Source: an uncultured Nitrospirales bacterium (lineage in GTDB: Bacteria; Nitrospirota; Nitrospiria; Nitrospirales; UBA8639). Taken from it: a stretch of DNA of 64,000 nucleotides. How positions within the stretch are numbered: position 1 is the first letter of the stretch; each line of letters starts with the position of its first letter. A program made the position numbers and the translations under genes. Shown piece by piece: positions 15,001-19,600 of this stretch. The DNA is taken from contig OY282373.1 of NCBI GenBank assembly GCA_958295805.1, positions 1,459,001-1,523,000 on the forward strand, read 5' to 3'. The notes under the pieces are model-generated. The model had not been told where the DNA came from, searched no databases, and worked only from the letters and a program-made list of their open reading frames with translations.

Positions 15001-15399
15001 GCGAGTATGAGTGTGCGGCTGGATCCGGGAGTGGCGGGCGAAGGGGCCTATCTGACGGTGGCGCCGGTGTGGGGGCAGGCGAGCAGCGGAGTGGAGCAAC
15101 TTTGGGGCACGGCGGCGGTGCTGCCGCAAGCCCGCGGCCCCTCGCAACCCGCCACGGGCTGGCAGCCGGGCAGTTTGGAAGTAGACATAGGCTACGGCGT
15201 GGCTCTGGCCGACGGGCGCGGCTTGGTGACTCCGTATGGCGGCCTGGCTCTGTCCGGCCCCGGCTCCTCCCGCTACCGGCTGGGGAGCCGGTTGGCCTTG
15301 AGTTCGTCACTGGACGTGACGCTTGAGGGCGAACGAGCGGAACAACGCGGGCAGAAACCCGCGCACGGCGCCTCGGTTCGCCTGGGCTGGCAGTGGTAG
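1..15399 (+). CDS. Giant Calx-beta repeat adhesin with C-terminal autotransporter-like beta-barrel (5' end outside window)
   Basis: The frame is open from base 1, so the N-terminus lies upstream; 5132 residues are visible. About 37 tandem Calx-beta-type units of roughly 100-115 residues fill residues 1-4280. Each unit starts with a pattern like VTLALSPTSISENGG and ends in LTITDDD, the acidic Ca-binding turn typical of the family. Variant classes occur, such as SVTEGDSGST units near residues 480-720 and AITLTVDD units near 720-1540. An Ig/cadherin-like domain follows (about 4454-4550), then a linker containing two translated palindromic elements. The barrel spans about 4754-5132 and ends in VRLGWQW, an aromatic-terminated beta-signal typical of outer-membrane barrels. 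A role as a surface-exposed or self-transported adhesin is inferred from architecture; ligand unknown. Its last 1.75 kb closely matches the end of the second giant gene. No long homopolymer was noticed in this copy. Confidence 0.85.
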   Translation, partial: PSTHLLAVTITVIDDDKPVVSLSLSASSISENGGVATVTATLDKAATEATTVTVSAAAVSPAVSGDFGLSSATTLTIAMGSTTSTGTVTVTAANNATDAPDKSVTVSATVAGGDGAAVPSDATLTITDDDAAPGVTLTLSPSSISENGGESTVTATLSHPSSAATTVTVTAVSNFYTVGSDTTIEIAAGETANAADTVLVTAANDDEHQGAAGRSTTVTGTATNAQATAEGETVGVTGAPLTLTDDEMLPEVTLALSSTSITESGGVSTVTATLSGTSSEAVTVTVGAAPGTGAEAADFTLSGTTTLTIAAGDTTSSGAVTVTANDNAVDAPDKSVTVSGTVSGGNNVAAPSDVTLTLTDDEDTPMVALVLSSSSISENGGESTVTATLSGVSSEAVTVTVGAAPGTGAVAGDFSLSSTDTLTIASGDTTSTGTVTVTAIDDATDEANETVSVSGTVSGGHGVAPPSDVTLTITDDDPAPMLSIDSPSVTEGDSGSTDLTFTATLSAASGREVTVQYADAGTGTATSGTDYTALTAGTLTFAAGTTSQTFDVAVTGDVLDEANETVNVRLKDPMNAAVSTTAGTGTGTITDNDPTPKLTIGPSPSVTEGNSGSTALTYTVTLSAASGREVTVQYADAGTGTATSGTDYTAITSGTLTFAVGTTRQTFSVSVTGDTVNESNETVEVTFSGATNATISTPGGGSTVNWLRVTGTITDDDDAPDTITLTVDDADVGEGDSATTITVTATVDGTTRFAEAKTVSVSVAQSGTSGNVVDFTAVSDFNIEIAAGAASGTGTFTLTPTDDTEDELDETITVSGTSGALTVNPVTISLTDNDGNPTSITLTVNDNSVGEGDGATTITVTATLDGSMTLGSATTVRVNVAGSGAATAVDFATVLAFDITIAAGDASGTANFTLTPTDDVVDETDETITVSGSASGLTVNSATISLTDNDAAPTAITLTVDDSSVGEGDGATSITVTATVDGTTRFAEAKTVRVSVAGSGAAGAVDFAAVEAFDIEIAAGAASDTAGFTLTPTDDAVDETDETITVSGASGSLTVNSATISLTDDDAAPTSITLTVDDNSVGEGDGAAPITVTATVDGTMRFAEDTTVTVSVAGSGTATAVDFAAVTDFDITIPAGAASQTGTFTLTPTDDAVDETDETVTVSGESGSLTVTAATITLTDDDAAPTAITLTVNDNSVAENDGATTITVTATVDGTTRFAAATTVTVLVNGDSLLATAVNFVAVASFDITIAAGAASGASDFTLTPTNDVLDGTDETVGLYGHVASGSVTVSSATITLTDDDATPTAITLTVDDTSVAEDDGATTITVTATVDGGTRFVTDTTVTVSVVGTGAAGAVDFAAVSDFDITIYAADASGTGDFTLTPTNDAFDETNETITVSGTSGSLTVSSATITLTDDDDAPTAITLTVDDNSVAEADGATTITVTATVDGTSRFVDATTVTVSVAGSGTATAVDFGAVSDFDITIAAGAASKTGTFTLTPTNDAVDETNETVTVSGSSGSLTVNSATITITDDEDTPTVTLALSSMSITESSGVTTVTATLSGTSSEAVVVTVGAVGATAAAGDFSLSSDKTLTIAAASTTSTGTVTVTAIGDATDEPDETVTVSGTVSGGNGVAAPSDVTLTITDDDDKPTVTLALSPTSITESSGVTTVTATLSGTSSEAVVVTVGATAGTGAAAGDFSLSSDKTLTIAAGATTSAGAVTVTANGNAVDAPDKEVTVSGTVSGGNGVAAPSAVTLTLTDDDDKPTVTLVLSPTSISESSGISTVTATLSGASSEAVVVTVGATAVAPAVAGDFTRSGTTLTIAAGALTSTGTVTLTANDNTVPSAHKAVTVTGTAAGGNNVGNPAAVTLTILDDDAPVVALVLSPSSITENGGVATVTATLDRMASEATTVTVSAAAVAPAVGGDFTRSGTTLTIAAGQTASTGTVTLTAVNNATYALAKQVTVSGTVTGGHGAANPAAATLTITEDEPVPRVTLALSPTSITESSGVSTVTATLSGTSSEAVTVTVGAAAGTGAAANDFTLSSDKTLTIAAGATTSAGAVTVTANGNAVDSPDKEVTVSGTVSGGNGVTSPSAVTLTLTDDDDKPTVTLVLSPTSISESSGISTVTATLSGASSEAVVVTVGATAGTGAVIGDFDLSATTTLTIAAEDTTSSGAVTVTANGNAVDSPDKAVTVSGTVLGGNGVAAPSPVTLTLTDDDDKPTVTLVLSPTSIMESSGISTVTATLSGASSEAVTVTVDVAAGTGAVGTDFTLSNDKTLTIAAGGTTSSGAVTVTAHDNDVDAPDKSVTVSGTATGGNGVAMPSSQTLTLTDDEAAPGVTLSVASSSIPENGGSTTVSATLSHPSSATTTVTVTVAAGYTVGSDATIVITAGQTANATDTATILAVNNDVDAADNDVTVTGTAANDQGAGTVAGAMLTITDDDVAGFAVSPTTSASLRLRTTENGGLDTFTVKLASEPTGNVVLDVASSDTGEGRVSASSLTFTDSNWNTAQTVTLAGVDDGPADGDQAYTVTLTVNTTSTADDTYDGVSAITVYAVNADNEYGLNVSSVTGQATEAGGTATFTVKLATRPSQAVTVSVSSRDTSEGAASPSSLTFATTAWTTVQTVTVTGVDDDIDDGEVTWAVRLDPSSGDTNYNGLAKVDVSVTTTDDDGAPGVTLALAPASMAESGGVSTVTATLSHPSGAATTVTVTVAAGYTVGSDAVIVIAAGETANASDTVTIAAVNDNVHQGVDGRSTTVTATITNDRATADGTTMAVGGGALTLTDDEPLPEVTLALSSTSITESSGVSTVTATLSGVSSEAVTVTVGATGVTAAAGDDFALSSATTLTIAAGSTTSSGTVTVSAVGDTTDEPDETVTVSWTVSGGNGVVAPVSQTLTITDDDDTPTVTLALSSSSILESSGVSTVTATLSGTSSEAVTVTVGATGVTAAAGDFSLSSATTLTIAAGSTTSSGTVTVSAVGDTTDEPDETVSVSGTVSGGNGVANPDGVTLTITDDDATSIVTLALSPPSISETGGVTTVTATLSHPSSEAVTVAVGTAGVTAGADDFSLSSDQTLTIAAGQTTSAGAVTVSAVGDTTDEPDETVTVSGTATGGNGVANPDGVTLTITDDDATPTVTLALSPPSISESGGVSTVTATLSHPSSEAVTVTVGAAGVTAGTGDFSLSSDQTLTIAAGSTASSGAVTVTAVDDTTDEPDETVTVTGTATGGNGVANPAAGVTLTITDDDATPIVTLALSPPSILESSGVSTVTATLSGTSSAATTITVSAAPGANTVAEDYTLTGTTLTVAMGATTSTGAVTITAKDNDVDAPNKSVTISGSASNSQGVVQPVDKMLTITDDEGTPTVTLVLSPPSISENGGVATVTATLSGKSSAAVAITVSATGVTAGAGDFTLTGTTLTIGAGATTSAGTVTVTGVDDVTAEGSEQVTISGVAAGGNGVVAPSPVTLTLTDNDTPQTTLLLSAASISENGGVATVTATLDRPSTVAVTITVSAAPVTSTGAGMGDFTLSAAKTLTFAATATTSAGVVTVTASNNDTDAPDKSVTVSGTASESLGLTNHPPNVILTITDDDAAPNATLSLNPASISENGGTSTVSATLSHPSSAATTVTVTAVTGFYTVGSDATIVIAAGSTTAASDTVTITAVNNNTDEPPRTATVTATLTNSQGAGSVAAVTLRLTDDDATPGVTLTASPASVSENGGVSTVSATLTHPSSAVTTVTVTPVANVYSVASGSGATIVVAAGSTTSTDTATITAVDNDVDAANNAVTVTGTAANAQATAESATMTVTGALLTITDDDVAGLVVSPATSSSSRLRTTEGGGTDTFTVKLATKPTGDVVLGVASSNTAEGTVSASSLTFTATTWNTAQTVTLTGVDDAPTPSDPNPATGTRPYTVTLTVNQMSTADTNYDAVNAVTVHAVNADNEYGLDVSSMMVQVTEGDGTATFTVALNTQPSAAVTVTVTSENTAEGTVSPSLLVFTMGTWNTAQPVVVTAVDDDVHGGNVPYNVVLASSSTDSNYNTLTDETVEVTTTDNDAKPTVTLAVTPATITENGGVATVTATLSGKSSQAVTLTVTTAAVSPAVAGDFTKTGETLTITAEQTTSTGLVTVTAKNNDVDAADKEVTVLATAPGNTVTDPDPVTLTITDDDTPKLVIDETALALKEEPTDPAHMRSYMVKLATQPTADVMVTVTMTVVIGDTGVEVDPTTLTFTTTDWATAQTVTVKAVVDAGDYQNETVTLTHTVSSLDTSYASLSAAVDVTVEDKDTLPTLRPGDDPTTINGHTVTVPATSAGETPAVTVTPPRNLKGAITVKITPPDATVPQGAVEVMESADGTRQAARYSLGMVVNIEVTTEAEESLTTVLGAGGEGGGLKICLSSAALQDKAREVDQPLALLHYKNGAWTVVAEAKPQGEMVCARVTDFSPFVLAFKNPKPMFSEEHEGLKKEYPTGQAVTEGEGALPRAAGGDLPIRYRLEPPALPAGLTYKASEEGDNPGLTIIGTPTTPTAAQPYMLIATDKNDDEAKLPFTIEIKPGIQSRDLGLVLAGVGRTLASDAVEILGGRFGSAPASRLQVTLGGQVLRLTTPPASPAPSSSPSPLAGEGQGEGGVLRSEGSLLQGEGSLLQGEATRAVPVGSSPWQQATGLALGVARALGVTINTPSPHSPSPLAGEGRGEGGVLRGEGGVLRGQGGFLQNEPNLPGRLPTDLRRGTTTSSLLGLQPVSGRDLLARSAFELPLTRTGDAGVPAWTLWGRGSAAGFSGQPEEGFKMDGTLYSGYLGLDYRPQATVLLGLAVAHSTGDVSYERTGATKAGADVKLTSVLPYAHWQPRPGLGVWGLAGVGWGEMDLKLVGDPQTYTTGLTSWLGAVGGRQALTTWQGIDLAAKTDAFLTTVRSAGKTNLPAARGHAQRVRLVVEGRTAVDLSPVSRLEPRLELGGRWDNGTAEQGLGSELGGGVAYTRTDWGLSVDAQGRYLLLHEDGAFEDWGASMSVRLDPGVAGEGAYLTVAPVWGQASSGVEQLWGTAAVLPQARGPSQPATGWQPGSLEVDIGYGVALADGRGLVTPYGGLALSGPGSSRYRLGSRLALSSSLDVTLEGERAEQRGQKPAHGASVRLGWQW
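13831..13866. repeat. Palindromic element inside the first adhesin gene, copy 1
   Basis: A CCCTCTCCCC / GGGGAGAGGG-type palindrome with a GGTGAGGGG tail lies in frame and is translated as a SPLAGEG-type linker. The same element recurs between genes throughout the window. Confidence 0.8.
14039..14074. repeat. Palindromic element inside the first adhesin gene, copy 2
   Basis: A second in-frame copy of the element at 13831, again translated as SPLAGEGRGEGG. It is followed by short GGTGAGGGG-type reiterations that encode LRGEGG repeats. Confidence 0.8.
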
Positions 15400-15422
15400 T
15401 TGGAACATCCGGGGAGTAGAGA

Positions 15423-15459
15423 CCCCTCACCCCGGCCCTCTCCCTCAAGGGGAGAGGGA
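15423..15459. repeat. Palindromic element behind the first adhesin gene
   Basis: CCCCTCACCCCGGCCCTCTC followed by TCAAGGGGAGAGGGA. It sits 23 bp after the stop, the same relative position as behind the second giant gene. Confidence 0.75.
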
Positions 15460-15654
15460 GTACTCTCCCTCCGCCATTCCGCCCTCCTTCGCCATTTCGC
15501 CATCCGCCGCCCTCCCGCCTTCCTTCGTCATTCCGCGCTCCTCTGCCATTCTCCCCCCTCTGTTATTCTGAACGAAGTGAAGAATCTGGCTTTCCGTTTG
15601 CCCTGAGCATGACGCCGGGGGCGTGGGACAGCGGATCAAGTGCGGGCAGTTTTT

Positions 15655-15690
15655 CCCCTCACCCTAGCCCTCTCCTGCAAGGGGAGAGGG
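15655..15690. repeat. Palindromic element, further intergenic copy
   Basis: Same CCCCTCACC...AAGGGGAGAGGG pattern with a CTCTCCTGCAAGGGGAGAG core. Confidence 0.7.
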
Positions 15691-15757
15691 GGAAAGCGGG
15701 GAGGAGTGGGACTCCCCCCATTGACTCCCCTCCCGACATTCCTGCCTTCCCCTCGTC

Positions 15758-15808
15758 ATTCCTGCGAAACCTGTCCCCGACATTTGTTATCGGGGAGCAG
15801 GAATCCAG
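15758..15808. repeat. Dispersed inverted repeat with ATTCCTGC / GCAGGAAT ends, copy A
   Basis: ATTCCTGCG and GCAGGAATCC ends enclose GTCCCCGA...TCGGGGA, forming a nested stem. A second copy at 31893-31943 lies behind the second giant gene. Confidence 0.65.
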
Positions 15809-16185
15809 CGTCTTTTCCCTTTTGCCCCGCGGTGGAGGGCTTCCTCGCACCGGGCATCCGCGTGGAGCGGGCCCGTTGCTACATCGAAGAACGGCCCCAT
15901 CACGCGCCGAGCGAGCCACACACTTTCCCTCTCCCTCTGGCGGATGATCGGTGAGGGAGAAGGATTAACCCGCCTCTGCCAGCCCAACGGCTTGGGAGCC
16001 GCAAGAATTGTTGAGAAAAAGTCAATTGTCAAAGTGAGGGGTGATGTGTTAGAAGGCTTTGCTCTTCTCTTTAAGGGACCCGTGACGTGGGCCGTCGGCT
16101 AGGCGCGGGCAGGTTGCCCGGAGGGTGCCGCCGGTGCGGCTGGAACGGACGGAACAATCACAAATGTATGGCGGAAGCAGCATCG

Positions 16186-16262
16186 TAGGGCGCCATCTCA
16201 TGGCGCTTGTTTCCAGGCAACACAAGGATTCCAAGGCCGCATGAGATGCGGCCCTACATTTG
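16186..16262. repeat. Facing pair of short palindromes
   Basis: GTAGGGCGCCATCTCATGGC and the inverse GCCGCATGAGATGCGGCC face each other about 30 bp apart. Each arm is itself palindromic. This looks like a dispersed repeat rather than a gene; no ORF here is convincing. Confidence 0.55.
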
Positions 16263-16454
16263 TAGGCGCCTGGTTTTCTTTTCGCCATGTCCGCGCAGAT
16301 ACACCCAAGACATATAAGGTAGGAGAGGAAACATGCCGTCTCGCATCGTGCATTTCTTTGTCTCGACGGATGAGCCGTGCTGCATGTGTAGCACGGCTGA
16401 AAGAGGAAAACTCCCGCATCACCACGCCTCTCGTCCTCGTAGGGTTGGGGGGGT

Positions 16455-16688
16455 ATGATATTGCATCCCTGTAAATTCAAACGCCCCGTTCGTCGACTCG
16501 CTAATCGTGCCCCGTTCTTAGGCTTGTTAGCCGTCTTCGCCCTGTATGGCTGGGCGGCACTGCCGGCGGTGACGCAGTCCCTGCCGACGGTGACGCTGAA
16601 TCTGTCAAACTCTTCAATCTCTGAGGACGGCGGTTCAACCCTGAAGACCCCTCACTCCCTCCTCCCACCTAGGAGAAGTATTCGATAG
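16455..16688 (+). pseudogene. Stub of a third Calx-beta adhesin: signal peptide plus the start of one repeat
   Basis: ATG at 16455 opens a 77-residue frame. It has a basic N-terminus, a hydrophobic stretch (FLGLLAVFALYGWAALPAV) and then TVTLNLSNSSISEDGGST, which is the start of a Calx-beta unit. After GGST the translation becomes LKTPHSLLPPRRSIR, with no family resemblance, and the DNA turns into a CCCTCACTCC stretch resembling the local repeats. It reads as the 5' end of a paralog whose body was deleted, with the next gene's signal peptide following immediately. A short functional exported peptide is possible but less likely. Confidence 0.6.
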
Positions 16689-16692
16689 AGCC

Positions 16693-19600
16693 GTGCGATC
16701 CGAAGCTGACAATAAAAGTCGAAGTGCAGGCGTTGTTTTCGCGGCGCTGCTGGCCGCGCCGCTGCTGTTCGCGGCGTCTCCGGCGAAAGCGCATGACATA
16801 TTGCCCGATTACGACTCACACTATCATTTCGAGATCAAGTTGTCTTCGGACACGATTGCGGAGAATTCAGAGGGCACCATTACCGTTACCGCCAACTGCA
16901 CATCTGCCAAATGCCGCCGATTATTCGCCCATAGTAATCAGGCGTACCATCAGACCGCGATTATAAACGTCTTCATTGACGGCGGAGAACTCCAAGCAGG
17001 CGGCGCCGTTCTGAGCGCCAATAAGCGATTGACTTTCACTGTCGGAAATACTGTCGATCTGCCGCGCATGTCCAGTGGAACGGTGACGATCAGGGTCACG
17101 GACGACGGGCTGAGCAACGGCGACCGGAAAGTGACGATATCGGGTTCGGCTCCCTACCACCCGGGCGGCTTCAATTACTGGTATGCCAACAGTGACGCAG
17201 TCCCTGTCGTCACCTCCGCCACGCTGACGGTGCAGGACGACGAGCCTCCGGCGGCGACGCTGGTGCTGGGCGAGACCTTGATCAACGAGAGCGGGACGGG
17301 CAATTCGACCACGGTCGAGGCGCGGCTGAGCCGAGCGGCGACGACGGCGACGACGATCACGCTGGCGGCGCCGGCGGGGACATCGCTGAGCGGGACGACG
17401 CTGACGATCGACGCGGGCGACACCTCAAGCGCGGACGCGGCCACGGCGGCGCACCGGCAGGTGACGCTCACGGCGGTGGACAACACGACGGACGCGCCGG
17501 ACCGGATGGTGACCGTGACGGGGACGTCGAGCCTCACGGGCGAGTCGCTGCCGCTGACCGCTTTGCTGACGATCGCCGACGACGACGATGCGCCGATGGT
17601 GACGCTGTCGCTGTCGAACCCATCGATCTCGGAAAACGGCGGGACGAGCGCGGTGTCGGCGACGCTGAGCCACCCCTCCAGCGAAGCGACCACAGTGACG
17701 GTGCAGGCGGCCTCAGGGCTGTACACGGTGGGTACGGACGCGACCATCACGATCGCGGCGGGGGAGACCGCGAATAGTTCGGACACGGTATCCATCACGG
17801 CGGTGAACGACATAACAGACGAGCCGGACCGCTCGGTGACGGTGACGGGCATGGCGCAGAACAGCCAGGGAGCGGGCGCGGTGTCGGGGGCCGCGCTGAC
17901 GATCACCGACGACGACGATCCGCCGACGGTGACGCTGTCGGTGGCGGATCCCACGATCGAGGAGTCGAGCGGCACGGCGAGCGAGACGATGACCACGGTG
18001 TCGGCAACGCTGAGCAATCCTTCGAGCGAGGCGACGACGATCACGGTGACGGCGGTGTCGGGGGCGTACGCGGTGGGCGCGGACGCGACCATCACGATCG
18101 CGGCGGGGGAGACCGCGAACAGTTCGGACACGGCGTCCATCACGGCGGTGGACAACGACATCGACGTCGGCGCGAGCCGCGCGGTGACGGTGTCGGGCAG
18201 GGCGCAGAACAGCCATGAGGTGGGCGAGGTGACGGGAGCGCCGCTGACGATCACCGACGACGACGAAGCGGGCCTGACGGTATCGAAAGATTCGGTGACG
18301 ACCACGGAGGCGGCCGGCGCCGGGCGCACGGACACGTTTACGGTGCACCTGGCGAGCGAGCCGACGGCGGCGGTGACGGTCACCATCAGCGTCACCGGCG
18401 ACGACACGGACGAGGCGACGGTGAGTCCGGCGACCCTGAAGTTCGCGGCGGCGGCGAACAGCGGCAACAACGAGTTCAAGTGGGACGATCCGCAGACGGT
18501 GACGGTGACGGGCGTGGACGAAAACGTGGAGGACAGCGACCGGCCGTACACGATTACGGTGGCGGCGGCGAGCGGCGATGCGATCTACAACGACAACACG
18601 AAAGTTCCGGACAAGACGCTGTCGGGTTTGAATGTGGACGACGATGCGCCGAGGGTGACGCTGATCCTGAGCAGTACCTCGCTCAACGAGAGCGGGACGG
18701 GCAATTCAACTACGATCGAAGCGCGGCTGAGCCAAGCAACGGCGACGGCGACGACGATCACGCTGACGGCGCCGGCGGGGACGAGACTGAGCGGGACGAG
18801 GCTGACGATCGACGCGGGCGAGACCTCGAGCGCGGACGCGGACACGACGGCGCACCGGCAGGTGACGCTCACGGCGGTGGACAACACGACGGACGCGCCG
18901 GACCGTATGGTGTCTGTGACGGGGTCGGCGAGCAACGCCGCGGTCGTGGCGGACCCGGCGCCCGTTTCGCTGACGATCGCCGCCGACGACAATGCGCCGA
19001 CGGTGACGCTGTCGCTGTCGAGCGCATCGATCTCGGAGAACGGCGGGACAGCCACGGTGTCGGCGACGCTGAGCAATCCCTCGAGCGAAGCGACGACGGT
19101 GACGGTGCAGGCGGCGTCGGGGCTGTACACGGTGGGCGCCGATGCGACCATCACGATCGCGGCGGGAGAAACCGCGAACAGTTCGGACACGGCGTCCATC
19201 ACGGCGGTGAACAACGCGAAGGACGAGCCGAACCGCTCGGGGACGGTGACGGCCTCGGCGCGGAACAGCCAGGGAGTGGGAATGGTGACGGGAGCGCCGC
19301 TGACGATCACCGACGACGACGCTGCGCCGACGGTGACGCTGGCGGTGACGGACGCCGCGATCAAGGAATCGAGCAGCACGGCGAGCGAGACGATGACCAC
19401 GGTGTCGGCGACGCTGAGCAATCCCTCGAGCGAGGCGACGACGGTGACCGTGGCGGCGGTGTCGGGGGCGTACGCGGTGGGCGCGGACGCGACCATCACG
19501 ATCGCTGCGGGGGAGACCGCGAACAGTTCGGACACGGCGTCCATCAGGGCGGTGGACGATGACATCGACGTCGGCGCGAGCCGGATAGTGACGGTGACGG

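Larger units (their letters stand above)
15400..16454. other. Intergenic region between the giant genes, packed with dispersed repeats
   Basis: No convincing gene is seen in about 1 kb. It holds two palindromic elements (15423-15459 and 15655-15690). It also holds a motif with GAACGAAGTGAAGAATCT near 15565-15589 and an inverted repeat at 15758-15808. A facing pair of short palindromes lies at 16186-16262, and a perfect hairpin with stem AGCCGTGCT lies near 16371-16397. The motifs up to 15808 recur in the same order behind the second giant gene, so the flank was probably duplicated together with the gene end. Confidence 0.6.

Noticed and set aside
16360-16420. Hammerhead-ribozyme-like order GGATGA, stem, TGAAA
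   Set aside because: The core needs CUGAUGA followed directly by GAAA after stem II. Here the U is replaced by G, an extra base precedes GAAA, and no proper stem III with a cleavage triplet follows.
16049-16480. 143-residue minus-strand ORF between the giant genes
   Set aside because: It crosses the facing palindromes and hairpin, is rich in Cys and Arg without pattern, and has no start signal.
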